Source: Biscogniauxia marginata
Lineage: Eukaryota > Ascomycota > Sordariomycetes > Xylariales > Xylariaceae
Reading direction: 5' to 3'
DNA length: 64,000 bases
NCBI GenBank assembly: GCA_022695795.1
Contig: MU404127.1
Coordinates: forward strand, 124,001 to 188,000
A model generated the notes under the pieces. That model searched no databases, was not told where the DNA came from, and was given only the letters and a program-made list of their open reading frames with translations. Position 1 is the stretch's first letter; the number at the start of each line of letters is the position of its first letter. Positions 20,960-33,833 of this stretch are shown one piece after another. The translations under genes were made by a program, and so were the position numbers.

Positions 20960-23937
20960 TGCTTCTATTTTCGCGAGATAATATTGATGCACACAATTGG
21001 ATGAATTGGGGGCGTCTAGTTTTCGACAATTCTCGGGCGCACCAAAATTCGGAGTGGTGTGATACGATGAAAGCCTGAAAGACCAGACCAAACATGCATT
21101 TCGTAGGCGGCAATTGTAAAAATTCTGCCGCCTGCCCCTCACTAATCCCTTTTCGGACTGATAAGCACTACGGGGGACCACCCGATAAGCTTGCCGACAT
21201 GCCTGACCTTCTCAGCCAGTCAGAAAGCTCGTATGCCGTATTAAGATGCTGATCATCGTTCAACTGGCTGAGCTTCTTAGGGTTTTCCAACCTATCACTG
21301 GGGGCATTTGGGGTTGGCTGACCCGCTATCTGTTCAAGCATCAGGCGCAATAATGCCTACCTTAAGTACCTACCTTAAGTAGGTAGTCCTGTCAATACAT
21401 ATTATTTTCCATCCACTGGTCAACTTACACATGTCCGCTTTTACGTATAGTCGTGTGGCCGTTTCAACCTCGAAGAAGAAAAAAAGTATCACAAATGACA
21501 GGCATAAATGCGAGAGTGTAGTCCCTTGTACTCTCGCTATGTAGAAGTAAAGTACCGTCTCCATAAACCCCACCTGTACAGTATCCCCCCTAATCCCCCC
21601 CAATCCCCTCCTCCCTCCCTCCCTCACGGACCACCGGACAACCACTTAAGCGAGGCGGGCATTTTAACATGAACAGAGCGGAGGGTCCATTAAAGTAGAG
21701 AGAACTTGGCAACCCTTGGCGCCTAAGCATAAATAAATAAAAAGGAGGTAAGATCGATCGAAAGATTTTCCATAAAATCTAGTGGGCCTATGACGCCAAC
21801 GCTTCTCTCTCTCCTCCTCCTCCGGGCCTCCCCCTCCCCCCTTCTCCTCCAGAACTAAGAGATGGAACCTAGAAGGGGAGGGAAGGGGGAATAAGACCGA
21901 GAAAGAAAGGGAAACCAACCCCCCCAAACTCGGCAGAGAACGGGCGAAGCCCGTAAGCCAGGTAGGTAGGTAATATCTTAAGTATATACAATAAATCGCA
22001 TGGGGCCTGACACGCTACGTTAGGCACATATCTGCTCTACCCGAGATTGTCTAGTTTTAGTCTCGTACGTACGAGTAAGGTGAAAAGCCCTCTTGCTAGT
22101 CATGACACAGTGGGGGGCTTTTTTTTATACCCAGTATTCCCCCTTTTCTTCTCTCATCGGCCGAGGTCATACTATACAGTATGGCGAGCAAGCCGGGCCT
22201 GACTAGTACCTAGGTATGCGGTTTTCAGAGGTTAGGTTTGGGCTAGGCTGAGATAGAGATTTCTACTTACCCCCCAAATGGACGACGTAGCGTGTACGTG
22301 CTACGTGTTATACCTGTCGTGTTGTCTATCTAAGTGGGTTGTGTGTTCCGTAGGCAAACAGTTTCAGCCTCATGTTGTCATGGTAAGGGGGTACCTGAGT
22401 AATGTACAACACGTCTACCTCGATCGTAGGTATATGGACGTCTCCCTTGCTTTCGTCGTTGTGGATGAGAAGATCGGCTAGATGGTATAGGTAGGTAAGT
22501 AGGGAGGTGGGTATGCTGTTTCTCCTCTGTCTGTATAACTTGTTTGCGTCCTCTTTCGTCATATTCTCTACCTTACGACATGTTAGACAGGTCAGGTAGA
22601 CATGACTACATAGAATCAAAGACTACGGTATATCCTGGTAAAATGAGTATATATCTTGCATCAGTTTGTGCCAGTCGAGCTTCTTTTCTTACCTTAATTA
22701 TCGTCATCATGACTGGTTACCCGAAGTCATTTATATTACTTACATCAACTGCTCGCTCTCAGTCGTCGGAAGTAAATACCCGGTTCGGGTTTTTTCCCCT
22801 TGTACCTACTTCTTCACCCCAAGTAGCTATGCAGGTGCTGGTCATTAAAGTATTGAACGAAACATGACGTTTCATTCGTACTACCCACGTGGTGCAAAGA
22901 CAGATCTTCTGTGCGAGGCTATATATATCTGTCTTACATTTGGCTCCGAACCTTTACGAGTGCCTAGACCTCTCCATGTGGCACGCAAATCTGGGGAAAT
23001 AAGGCGCGAGGATTATGTCTTGCATGAATGTACACATACATATATTAATTAGAGCGGGTGGGCACATAATATGTAGGTAGTATATGAGGAAGTTTATATA
23101 TATACGAGTATGCGCGCAGGTAAGGTTGAAAGGAACCTTGTGGCCCCGGGGAACAGTGTGCCCGGGATATCATGACATCAACAGTCACAGATGAGTTCAG
23201 CCTGATACCGAGATAATATATGTAGGACATGGTAACTCTAATTGGTCCTCCTCTCCCAATGATCGATCGTTGCGAGCGTGTAGACGAAAAAGTGAAGAAG
23301 CGATATTTGTTTGCCTGGATGATTTGACATTTTCTCCTTGGGAAAAATAAGGGAGACTTGAACGGAGATTGAACAAGGAACAAAGATCATATATATTACT
23401 TAGTGGGTATATTGATTCTGAATCAAGTACGCAAGCAGGACGCGTGTCCCTTCCCCCCTGTCCCCCCCAAGTAGGTATTTTCGAACTCCCCCTTTTCCGC
23501 AATGGGAGCAAAAGATTCACCATGACAAGCACTAAAAACCCACAAGTACATGTAGACAGGACCATACAGTAGGCGACCCGAAACTCCCGGCCGCTTGAAC
23601 TCCCTAACACCGACGTAATCCCATTAACCCGATCATGGGTATGACAGCCATAATGGAAACTATTAGCGTTTTGTTCGTTTTCCTTCCCCCGGTTTGTACA
23701 ATCGACGATCGGTTTTCCTGCGCGTGGTGAGGCGAATGGAACCGTAACCCAACCTCCCCATATTCCCCATGGGTCTGCCCCGATGCAAGGTCCAGCTAGG
23801 TTCCATGCAAACCAGCCTGCCATGCAGAGATGAAAGGAAGCAATTAAGGGTATGGATGATTATAAATCAAATAGGTAGATATGCAGGAATGTCGCGATCC
23901 CCGGCCCAAATGTTCAATTCTTTTTTTCCTTTTTCAC
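20960..23937. other. Intergenic region between BCP1 and the cyclin gene
   Basis: About 3 kb without a supportable gene. It holds pyrimidine/purine-rich tracts (21600-21630, 21800-21900), the palindromic segment ACGGGCGAAGCCCGT near 21938-21952, a stem-loop followed by eight T (22083-22126) and a perfect TACCTAGGTA (22207-22216). ORFs here look random in composition. Confidence 0.55.
22083..22126 (+). terminator. Stem-loop followed by T run (possible transcript 3' end)
   Basis: AAAAGCCC (22083-22090) pairs perfectly with GGGCTTTT (22115-22122), with a 24-base loop, and the second arm runs into a tract of eight T. It could mark the end of a small RNA-polymerase III transcript. No A/B box pair upstream is evident, so it may be chance. 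Confidence 0.2.
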
Positions 23938-24944
23938 TTATTGCGACGTTGTCGCGTGAGGTAGACGCAGGTAATCCTGCGGCACCACTTTAGCACTGCC
24001 GAATGCCTCCCGAGTCTCCTGCTCGAGCTCAAGCTTCTGGAGGTGACCGAATGGCGAGGAGACTTCCGACTTGGGCGTATCGACGGGCGTGAGCGACAGG
24101 CCTAGACCTACTACTCCCGAGCTCATAGATTTGAAATGCTTGTTGTTCTTGCCCCCGTCGCCTAGCGCGAGAGCGGCGCTCTCCTCCATGATTTCTCGCC
24201 TGGCCATCTCGATGTCGTGCCGGGCTTGCTTGATGGAGCCCGGCTCCCACAGCGGCATGATGCGATAACCAAGGCTCTCCATGATGCAGCGTTCCGTGAA
24301 GTTTATTTGCTCACACGACCACACGTTGTTTCCCCATGCGGAGGCAAAGTATTGGGTCGACTCCTGCATGTCTTCCACGAATTTGTCGGCAATGATCAGC
24401 GCCGCCAAGATGATGATCTCAGGGAACACAGAGTCGATATGTGTTGCCTGGACCGGGCCCGATGGCATCGTGTGCCGCTTGGGAACCGGCTGGCATTGAT
24501 GGCTCAATGGGAATGATATGCGCCAACTGCGCGAGAATCGAGAGTTCAGAGAATCCAAGATGCAGACAGCAAGTGCAATAATGTCCATGGGCAGGTTGGC
24601 ACGTGCCAGCATGCTCTGCACCATGGGGATGGAGGGCGTGATGAAAGAAGCACCAGGGGGCAACATTCTTGCCAGATGGGCTGCGGGACCTAGAGATAAC
24701 AGTAACGATTAGTCTGCGTGTTCTAGGTGTAGACGTAACTCTATATTTTCAACTAACCTAGAAATTGTGAGTTAGGGCCGTCGGCATCTTCAGCGACGAT
24801 GCAAGGACTCTGGCTCGCCGAGGAATTCCGGGACGATGGCGGTGGCGTGGGAAGATTGGACAGGGGCTTATAGAACTGTCTGAAATAGGCTTCGTCGAAC
24901 TCAAACTCGTCGTCCTGTAGCGAAAAGCTCTTGTTGTGACCCAT
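23938..24944 (-). CDS. PCL/Pho80-like cyclin
   Basis: Cyclin-box protein, likely partner of a Pho85-type cyclin-dependent kinase in cell-cycle or nutrient control. Exons 24944-24758 and 24689-23938 join in frame (donor GTTAGT, acceptor CTCTAG) to 312 aa. The cyclin fold runs from about residue 70 (MLPPGASFITPSIPMVQSML) to about 210. It includes IIILAALIIADKFVEDMQES, a sequence typical of fungal PCL cyclins, then WSCEQINFTERCIMESLGYR. The C-terminal region has SLTPVDTPKSEVSSP, with possible proline-directed phosphosites. An ATG (MGHNKSFSLQDDEFEF) is chosen as start; the frame stays open upstream but has no further ATG. The exact subclass (Pcl1/2-, Clg1- or Pas1-like) is uncertain. Confidence 0.85.
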
Positions 24945-27900
24945 CTTGAATTTGCCTTTGCCTCTTTGCTCAAGGTGCCAAGTAACCAGTCCAAAATCGA
25001 AAGCAAGAACCACTGCTCATATTCTGGCCAACCGGTGCAAAGCGGAAACTCGTGAATTGCCTAATAGGGGGATGGTATCACGCGATCAAGCCTGTGCTTC
25101 GATTGCCGTTCGTAAGGGGGAGTTTTGAACGAGAGAGTAGACGGCAGACGTGGACGGGGAGAAGAGAAAGAGGTAAGAGGCGTATATTATATACACAGAG
25201 TGGATCAAACGAGTGTATGGACCCGGTAACTCGGCGACGGGACAGAGGAAATAATAAAACAGACAATTCTCGGGAGAAGAGAGAAGACACGGGGTACGGT
25301 TATACGAATACCTAGATATACTAGATGAGGGGATCGGGCTTATTATGCAGTCGCCGCACGGGTCATCAACCGTCCAGGATTCGAGATGCAAGCCACGAAC
25401 TAGGACCCTATGCGGGTATGTGCTCTGGGACGGATGGAGTTGATGGTCCAACGTCAGCGCGGCTGAGGAAGGGTCATGTTAGGTACCTTGTATTTCCTGA
25501 GCCAGGATAACCAGGGACAACAGCGTTCAAGTTTTGTAGTTGCGAAAACTATTAGAGGTAGAGGGTATAGGTGGGATAAAAGTAAGAGAAGTAGGTAGCT
25601 AAGTAATGACTTGTGAGCAGTTTGTAAGTGAGACAAGTCCAGTTTACGGTAGTATGTAGGTAGGGGGGAGAACTATCTACCTACATGTATGTCGATAGGT
25701 ACATACAGGTACACTAGCTAGAGTTGGTTGGACAGGGAGTTTTCAAGCAGAGGCCAATGCCAACGCCAACCAACAAGAAACAACTAACAGGTAACGACTA
25801 CACTATACCTTATGTAGTGTAGCTACATACTTAAGTATGGGCCGTAATGCTGGGGCTTCGTCTCTGAATAACGACAACTTGCGGCTTCACTCTTTCGACA
25901 CAACGTGACTGTTTGGCGTCTAACGGCGTCTGCACCTAATCCAATCGACTTTACTTTATTGTTTCCACACCAGAAGGGGAAAATTAGAGAAAGGAGCTGA
26001 AATAGTTATGTAACTAGTTAGATGGCAAACAGTTAGACGCATATCCTGTTTTTACGAGCTACTAGTGTAATAGGTTCGTTATGAAAATTGCCCTGTCGAT
26101 TTATTTATTTTTCCCTCTGACTGTACGGAATACATGTATGTAGTTCATGATGCTATTAGTGCCAGACAACTAGCGGTCTTGGGAGAATACATAGACGCCC
26201 GAGGAGCAGCCGCTGGGTCCCAATGTATCGGCCCATGGCTAGTGTTCGATCAATCAATCACTGGGGCTTTGTTTTATAGCTCCGAGTTCGTGATCCGAGA
26301 TGGAGATTTCGTTGATCCATCGTTCTGGGCTGTGCAAATTCCTGGAAGGGGACCCCCTCAAAAACCAGGCGAGTCAGGGGGGGTTGATTCAATAGCACCA
26401 AGAACGCCAACATCGGCGCTAGTACTTGTCCGTACTTGGGCCATCCACAATATTAGGGGTCTTATTATGTGTTCCTGGCGGTGAGCAACCAGTGAAGCCA
26501 TAAAACCCCCGCTAAAGCGCCAGCCCCCAGCCCCTGAGGGGATACTGATCAAGTTGTCTTTTTTATTGAATTTTTATTTTTGGTTCACAGGGCTAGGTAT
26601 TTGGATTTCCCAAATGGCGACTGAGGCAAGTCAATCTTGTTCTACAACCTAATAGATCGTGGCCCTGGTTTTGATTCGCCCGGTATAAACGGTCGAGGTG
26701 ACATGTAAGTGGTCACCCAAGGTAGTGTACATACATACATGATCTCGTAGTATGTGGTACGGAGGTATTCTAGATGCCTCCATATCGGCACCGGCCGCCG
26801 TTCTTTTAAGGTAAAAGGTTGTGCGCTTTATAGATCTACAGTACACACCTCTACCGTTGCACACAGGATCGAATATTGTGCCTAGAATGTGCCTCTGGCG
26901 GACTTTGAACAACCCCGTCTTATTAGCAAAAGGCGGGCTTCACCGCCATGATCACAGTCGTTGACGTGTGACAATATACCTAGGTGGTGCGTTTCTCAGA
27001 TGACGGGTGCATATTCGGAAACTCACTTTGCATCGTAGAGAACCAATTGGTTTGTATTCAGTAAAAGTAAGTATAAAAAATAGGTTTGACAGGCTAACTC
27101 CGATACATCACAAACTTACATGTAGGTAGTAATAGCCGACTATAATGTACGTATATGTTGTGGATAACATTGACATAGCATATGCACAATACTTTTACAT
27201 ACTTACTCTACTGCTACCTATCTCCGTAGGTACCTAAGGTTACATATTTTAGGGGTCTTTGCATTGAAATGGATTCCTGATGGATTATTGGTCCGGCCTT
27301 GAGTGCCCCCGATCTGATTTATGTCTCCTCTTTTACGAGGTTCGGCCAGCGCGTCTGCGCGTAGGCGTTACCACCACCATTACATATCATAGTCAAGCTC
27401 GTATATTGAAATTTTCAATCCCTTAAACCCTAGCACACTCATGCATGAAATCCCGATGGATAAAAATAATATAACACGACATCTGCCTGCCATAAAGATA
27501 CACACGCGACACTCATTGCCCTTAATGAACACCGGTCCCTGGAGAAGGTGGCAATCGTGATGAATGGTGATGACGGACGATGACGGACGATGGATGGACG
27601 CATTATCCATTCGAACCGGTTGTTTACGTTGACAAATCCTAATCCTAATCCTATTCTTACTCTGTCTCCTGTCTTCCTGTCCGGGCCCTCACCAATCGAA
27701 ATCTAGCGACCGTCCCGATACGGCCTCTTATTACACGGCATAATGTTCCGTATCAGCAACATGCGTGTAACCCACCACCAGACTGCTGCAGGACCTGGGA
27801 ACCGGCAATAAAGGCAGGGCGATCGTCAGGGACGAAGCAGGCCAAATTAGTGTGGAAAAAGGATTTGGTACACATTCGGTCGTGATCGGCACCAGGAACA

Positions 27901-29688
27901 TCCAGAATATTTATCGTCCGCCTACCTGCCCGAACGATTTCTTGGTCCTAGGCTTGACAGGTTACCGTCCATATCTTGAACCTCAGCACGCGCGCTGCAG
28001 GTACCGATCCGGGGCAGAATCTTGTTCATCCTCATCTTTCTGCTTCCTCTCTTGCATGAGCATCTGCAGCCGCGCCCCAATACCACTTCCCGAGGCCGAT
28101 CCCAGTGTAAGTGGCGACGTCACGAAGGCTGGAAGAATAGTTCCACGACTTCTCTGCTGCTGCTACGTGGGCATTCTGCTCCACGCTTGCTGAAAATCGT
28201 CGCAGTTCGCAACTTGCCGTATCCATGGCGTGAGGATATCGTCCCTAGCGCCAGATCCTGCGGGCCACACGGCTATGGTGAATCATAGTTTCCCATATGT
28301 CAGTCGATACAAGTCAGAATCTATTCGCTTGGTAGCTGCGTCCAACCGCCCACTCCGGAAGGCTTACGATGTTGTTTCCCCCCCGAGCTGGGGTCACCGC
28401 GAGCAGACAGACCGCTTGATGCTAGGTAGCCTCTCGCCAAGAACCTGTCGCAGACGGAAACACGCAGTAGCCTATTGAATATATGGAGGGACGTTTGAGT
28501 CTGTCAGCAACAAGTAGGAAGTTAGACGTCCCGATCGAATGCATCAACTTGCAGACTTAGTCTATCGTAATTGTCTGGGGCACAACAGGACGCAGGCGTC
28601 AGATGGAATGTGGCCCAACGGGCTCGGCCTCCTCAGCTCCCTCAGCTGATCGGGAACTGAACTCTACCTACCTAAGGTAATGCCTAACTCTTTCGCCACG
28701 GAGAATTGCCCTTCGGAAGGAGCAGCGCCTCAAATGGGGAACGATTGGGTGCAAGATACGATTCGAACGAACGAACGAACGAACGAACGAACGAATCTTA
28801 TCCTCATCTTTATCTTTATCTTTATTTTTTTAGGTTCGAATGCATTGAACTTGCTGCCCGTTACGGGATAGAGACGAACTAAGATGAAATCTTGGTTACA
28901 GGCGATACTTCTTGTGCTCTTCATGAAATAATGGAGAAATGACGAGGATCTCTTTCATCTATCAAGTTGCGACGAGCATCTTCGCCCTTGCCAGCCTTGC
29001 GCTAGAAACCCTGTTAGCCAGATAATCTGGCGAGTGCGTTTGGGCCCTGTCTAACATACTCATCGCTTCTCGTTCAGTACAACATACGAGATGAAGATTA
29101 CATGCGAGGAACTTGCTTAAGGGACACTGCACTTATAATATATACAGGCTAGTGCTTCAACTACACGCACCTGTCGATTCAACACCCAGCTAGTAGCGGT
29201 AACTACCTGACAAGCCTCATAGAGCACTATCTGCGCACCTGACTTGGTTGGCGTCATCCCATAATGGACCTTCTATGAGTGCGGGATAGATAATAGCTCC
29301 CAGCAGTGTTCATCTTAGTTATGAACTTAGGCAGGCAGGCGAGCCAGACAGGTAACAGCTGCAGTTCGAGTTCAGAGGATAGAAGCAAATAGGTGCAATG
29401 GGCTAGGTAGAGCTACCTTCCTCGAAAGCACAACCTTATGCCTCGAACGTTCGAAGCAAGTAAATGCAAATGCAATCCATAAGTGACGATGTATGTCTGG
29501 TCCCTCAAGAACATTGCAATCAATCACGCCTATCATCACAACACTTTGGGTACTAGATCACATTACAATCAAAAGTTCGTTTCACAGTATTCTCTCACTT
29601 GCTTCCAGAATTTGCCTTTACTGCAGTCAAGTTATCACCCTAAATTCTGCCACCGACGATCCAGAGAGAAAAAAAGAAAGCCTACAAA
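24945..29688. other. Long gene-poor stretch
   Basis: About 4.7 kb with no ORF that looks like protein. It contains the promoter side of the cyclin gene with a TATATAAT-like element near 25183-25193, short TAGGTAGG runs, a TCCTAATCCTAATCC run near 27636-27655, and an AACG microsatellite. The open frames are short, lack recognisable motifs and overlap on both strands. Non-coding RNA genes cannot be excluded. Confidence 0.5.
28764..28794. repeat. (GAAC)n microsatellite followed by CTTTAT repeats
   Basis: Seven GAAC/AACG units in tandem, then CATCTTTATCTTTATCTTTA immediately downstream (28804-28825). Both sit in intergenic DNA about 900 bases upstream of the cysteine-repeat gene. Confidence 0.9.
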
Positions 29689-30140
29689 ATGTCGTCGAAA
29701 CAAGACAGCAATAAAGATTGTACGGATTGCATCGATTGTGTGGGCTGCAAGGATTGTAAAAAGTGTACGTACAAGGAGCCATGTATCCGGACATCCTATC
29801 TACCAGCCTTTTACCTAGACCTAGCTCATTCAACCTAAACAAGAGACATGTTTTCTTTAAACCCTCCCCTCCCCCCTTCGTCGCCGTTTGCCATTCGGCC
29901 ACGAGTGATTTGAAGCTATAACAACTTGTCTCACTGATGACACACATAACAGGCAATATCTGCACCAACTGTCGTAACTGCGGCAACTGTCTTGACTGTA
30001 CCAACTGTCGTGACTGCGACAACTGCCACGATTGCGTCAACTGCATTGACTGCATCGCCTGTGTCGGTCTCGAGAACAAGAGAGGTCTGGTCAATGTGCA
30101 GGCCGCTGACCCTGCCGCTGACGCCTCCTCCTCCGGCTAG
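29689..30140 (+). CDS. Small protein of 18 tandem x-x-Cys triplets
   Basis: I do not recognise a named family. Exons 29689-29764 and 29953-30140 join in frame (donor GTACGT, acceptor AACAG; intron 188 bases) to 87 aa. After a ten-residue polar leader, cysteines occur at every third residue from 11 to 62 without a break: 18 in 52 residues. The intron falls inside the codon for Cys26, so the period runs unbroken across the splice. The residue before each Cys is Asp or Asn in 14 of 18 triplets (for example CTDCIDC, CTNCRDCDNCHDC). The tail (VGLENKRGLVNVQAADPAAD) has no Cys. There is no signal peptide or membrane segment, so it is probably intracellular. Metal or cluster binding is a plausible inference only. 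No gene lies within 2.3 kb on either side. Confidence 0.8.
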
Positions 30141-32463
30141 CCGAAGACTTAGCTGAAGACTAAGTGAGCTTGGAGGGCGAGGGCGAGGAAAACGGAACTA
30201 CTGGGCGGTGGTGAGACGTAATAAGGGGGCGTATATGGGACTGATGAAGGCCGGCTACTAAGGCTGTTTGTGGGAAGTGCGTATCACCGTGCCGGGGCTT
30301 GGGGGTTTCTTTCTGCGATGCTGGGAGGAGGACGGGATGAGACCAGGGAAAGGGGTCACGTAGAAGAAGTGGCACCGAAACTCGAAACTCGAAACTGGTT
30401 GAACGAAAGGGGGAAGATAAGAGTTATTCTGGCCTTGCTTACTTATCTGCATTTTTCTTGTCTGTCAGACTGGCCTAGATAGCTGTGGAAATCGTGCGTG
30501 TAAGCAACAATCTTAGAGATCAAACCACGAGTAACAGTCATTTTCACATATGCGGTGTGCCCCCTTTTTTTTTCTCTTTTCTTTTTCTTCTCCCGATCTA
30601 CTAGTTCCCGGGTAGAACACTTTATAGTTACACCTTATCAGCTCTGGAAAACATACGTAGACTCGGCTAGTATCTGTGTCTCAGCCCTTCTGATGCGACG
30701 GGGCTTGTGCCAAGCTGTTATAGACACAACGTGGTCGAGTCACGTCCACTCAGTGCATACCTAGTTTTGCCATGATGTACCCATCTGGAGGCGAGTTGTC
30801 CATTTCTCAAGCGGTGAATCCCGGCTTCTTCTCTAGCCGATAATGGACAGTAGAGGCTCACGAGGTTGCAGGCGTCGGAAGGGTATAGGTAGGTGACGCT
30901 GGATATTGAGGCAATACGATCGATAGTCGTCTGGGCTAGGCTCTGCAACCCGAACGGATCTTTACACCCCCTGAGACTGCCTAGCTCATGTCTATGATAA
31001 ATGACCGTCGGCTGTAACCGCTGTCCCCCTGCGATATGCGCCCCCGAGTTGTTCATATTCGAGTCCTTGTCTCGGTAGTGACTTGTCCTGTCAGACATTG
31101 ACTACGCTGGTTCCGTCACGTTAATCGCGGAATATAGGAATACAGGATGAAGACTTACCCCCCCTCCCCTTCTCTCCACGGCTCCTAACCTTTATCTGAA
31201 TAATGATCTCAGGATGTAGTGTTCCGACAGTCACGGGTATATGTGAGCATAGCTATCTTCGGGAGCCCTTGAATTGAAACTTACTCCTTAGCGGGTGATT
31301 TCATTACTTATTCCACAGTCCTTCTCGCGCCGTCGGAATATAGGCACCTAACCTAATCTATTAGCTTTTCAGGGTTAGTGTTCCCCTTTATTAACATGCG
31401 TCGTGAGAGAGCGAGGTTGATTATAGGAAGATTAGCGTCGTTCTTTAGCGCAACCTGTAACCCCGCAGTAGGAGACTCGGAATAAGCACTTTAATTTTAC
31501 TTACGTGCACAACAGCGTATAATTATTAAGTTTACCTAAACTCTATAGGGTTCGGGTGTCTCTAGCTGCACTAATGAGCCGGGAAGCTACGGTACTCTAA
31601 CAGGTAGGCGGTTGCCATTTTATACAAGCGTTTGGAGAGAGAAAAAAAAGAATAATAAGGAAAGAAGAAGAAGAAAAAGGCAAGATCAAGAGAGGAAGAA
31701 TATGCCCGGACTTTCCGGACTTGATACGATGGAAGGGTGAAGCTGCCCGACCTTGCTTTCGTCATATTGTGCGACCGAGTAATACAGCAGATGCCCGGTG
31801 GAAGGAAAACTGGAGAGGGCCAATGGATCGGATTAAAGTTGTCACTTGAGCTTATGGTATCAAGGTACCTAGGTACCTAACGTACCTAAAGTTGCACCTT
31901 CAGTTGGTATTGGTCTTACAAATACACACTAGGTAGCTGCTAGCTCATCGGCGCTTGTCGGCGATAGCAGAGCTCCTCTCTCCACTAACACCAACAATAC
32001 CTAACTCCTACTTTTTACGAGTAGTCAGCCTTCTCTTTTCTTCTTTCACAGGGCTCTTCTTCACCCGGCTTTGCCTGCTTAGTATCCGGAATTAGTGGAC
32101 TTAATAGAGCATTTATGTCTTCCCTGCAGAAGCCGTCGGGCTCTACCTTATCGGGTAGGTACCCACTCGGTTGTCTGATTTCCTATTCAATGAAATCATC
32201 ATCGGCTGCTTTGACGAGGTCATGAATCACCCCAGCCTCTTTGTGCCGTCTATAGCATGGCCGTTATGGCCTTTACTCCGGTATATCCTCTCTAATCTCC
32301 GTGGCCTTTGTCGCTGTATATAACGAGCTCGCTGGCACTCGTTGATTCATTGACAAGCAGCTCCCAAGCTTTGACATCCACACTACACACGCACAGAACA
32401 GTGATACCTCCGCTCTCCATTCTTAGCTAGGTTATTCTGCACATACAAAGAAGCACAGCCAAG
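30141..32463. other. Intergenic region between the Cys-repeat gene and the aldo/keto reductase
   Basis: About 2.3 kb. Purine-rich sequence lies near 31638-31690, a perfect TACCTAGGTA at 31866-31875, and a TATA box for the reductase near its right end. No coding region is visible. Confidence 0.55.
32317..32323 (+). promoter_or_regulatory. TATA box candidate of the aldo/keto reductase gene
   Basis: TATATAA lies 141 bases upstream of the reductase ATG in the sense orientation, giving a plausible 5' UTR of about 110 bases. Confidence 0.45.
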
Positions 32464-33833
32464 ATGTCTGTCTTTCCCGGTGCCCCTGTTCCCAAGAGCC
32501 CCTTGGCTCGTTACCGTATTCTATCACCTACCGCCTCGCTTCGAGTCAGCCCGATATGCTTGGGCGGCATGAGCCTTGGTGATGCTTGGAAGGACTGGAT
32601 GGGCGCTTGCGACAAGAAGACGGTTGAGAGCATTCTCGACTTCTTCTACGAGCAAGGTGGCAACTTCGTCGATACCTCCAACAACTACCAGGCCGAGCAG
32701 TCGGAGCAATGGATTGGAGAGTGGATGAAGAAGCGTGGTGTTCGCGACCAGATGGGTAAGTGAGTTGTCCTTTGGACAGTCCTCCCACGATGCCAAGTTA
32801 CTGCTGGTACGAGTACCCTCGGCAGTTGTCGCAGCGAGCAAAGTCTTGAGCAGTTTCCCACGGCCCGCGGTGATGGTTTTCTCTTAGGCACTTATACACT
32901 TTAGCGACACCATTGACACTGTGGCGTAGTAATTGCTACCAAATATACCACCAACTTCCGTACCGGCCACACCGATGAGATTACGATAAATTTCCAAGGT
33001 AACGGGACGAAGAGCTTGCATGTATCCGTCAATCGTTCCCTGCAGAAGCTTCAGACTGACTATATCGATTTGGTATGCGACCCCGCTCTGAGCCCTGAAT
33101 TATTGTCCGCCGATGCTAACACATCCAGCTTTACGTCCACTGGTGGGATTTCAGCACCTCGATTCCCGAGGTCATGCAGTCGCTGAATCAGCTTGTTCTT
33201 GCTGGAAAAGTTCTCTACCTTGGTGTAAGTGATACGCCGGCTTGGGTCGTCAGCAAGGCAAACGAATATGCGCGAAACCACGGTCTACGCCAGTTCAGCG
33301 TGTACCAAGGTCGCTGGTCGGCTGCCAACCGTGATTTCGAGCGAGAAATACTTCCCATGTGCAAGGCTGAGGGAATGGGCTTAGCCCCTTGGGGTGCGCT
33401 CGGTGGCGGCAAGTTCAAGTCGGAGGAGCAGCGGCGGAACAAGAAGAAGGAAGGGCGCTCAGATGAAGCTAGTGAGGCCGATATAAAGATTAGTCGAGTC
33501 CTCGAATCAATCGCAAATCGCAAGAACACCATCATTACGAGTGTTGCGCAGGCCTACGTCACGCACAAGGCGCCGTACGTGTTCCCGATCGTTGGCGGAC
33601 GAACCATCGAACATCTGAAGGGCAATATCGAGGCTCTGAACTTGACCCTCTCTGAGGAGGACATCAAGGAGATCGAGTCTGCCGTGCCCTTTGACCAAGG
33701 GTTCCCGAACAGTTTCTTATACGCCGGCGCGACCCCCGATCACCCCGGCAAGATATTCCTGCTAGCCTGGGGTGGCACGACTGACTATGTCCCCGAGCTC
33801 AAGCCCATCACGCCGAAGAAGGACGGGGAGTAG
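32464..33833 (+). CDS. Aldo/keto reductase (norsolorinic acid reductase / aryl-alcohol dehydrogenase-like)
   Basis: NADPH-dependent reductase of aldehydes or ketones, probably cytosolic; the substrate is unknown. Exons 32464-32755, 32930-33072 and 33129-33833 join in frame to 379 aa with GT-AG introns. The AKR catalytic tetrad is readable: Asp in FVDTSNNYQ, Tyr in the same segment, Lys in VIATKYTT and His in LYVHWWD. GVSDTPAWVVSKAN and the nucleotide-contact region PIVGGRTIEHLKGNIEAL are typical of the AKR9-like group that includes the yeast AAD and Aspergillus NorA proteins. The insertion NKKKEGRSDEASEADIKIS is the usual charged loop. No biosynthetic core gene is adjacent, so a general aldehyde-detoxifying role is as likely as a secondary-metabolite step. 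Confidence 0.92.

Noticed and set aside
27852..28288. Overlapping short open frames in the gene-poor stretch
   Set aside because: Composition is random, there are no motifs, and there is similar open length on both strands.
28764..28825. CRISPR-like short repeats
   Set aside because: These are simple four- and six-base microsatellites without spacers, in a eukaryotic genome.
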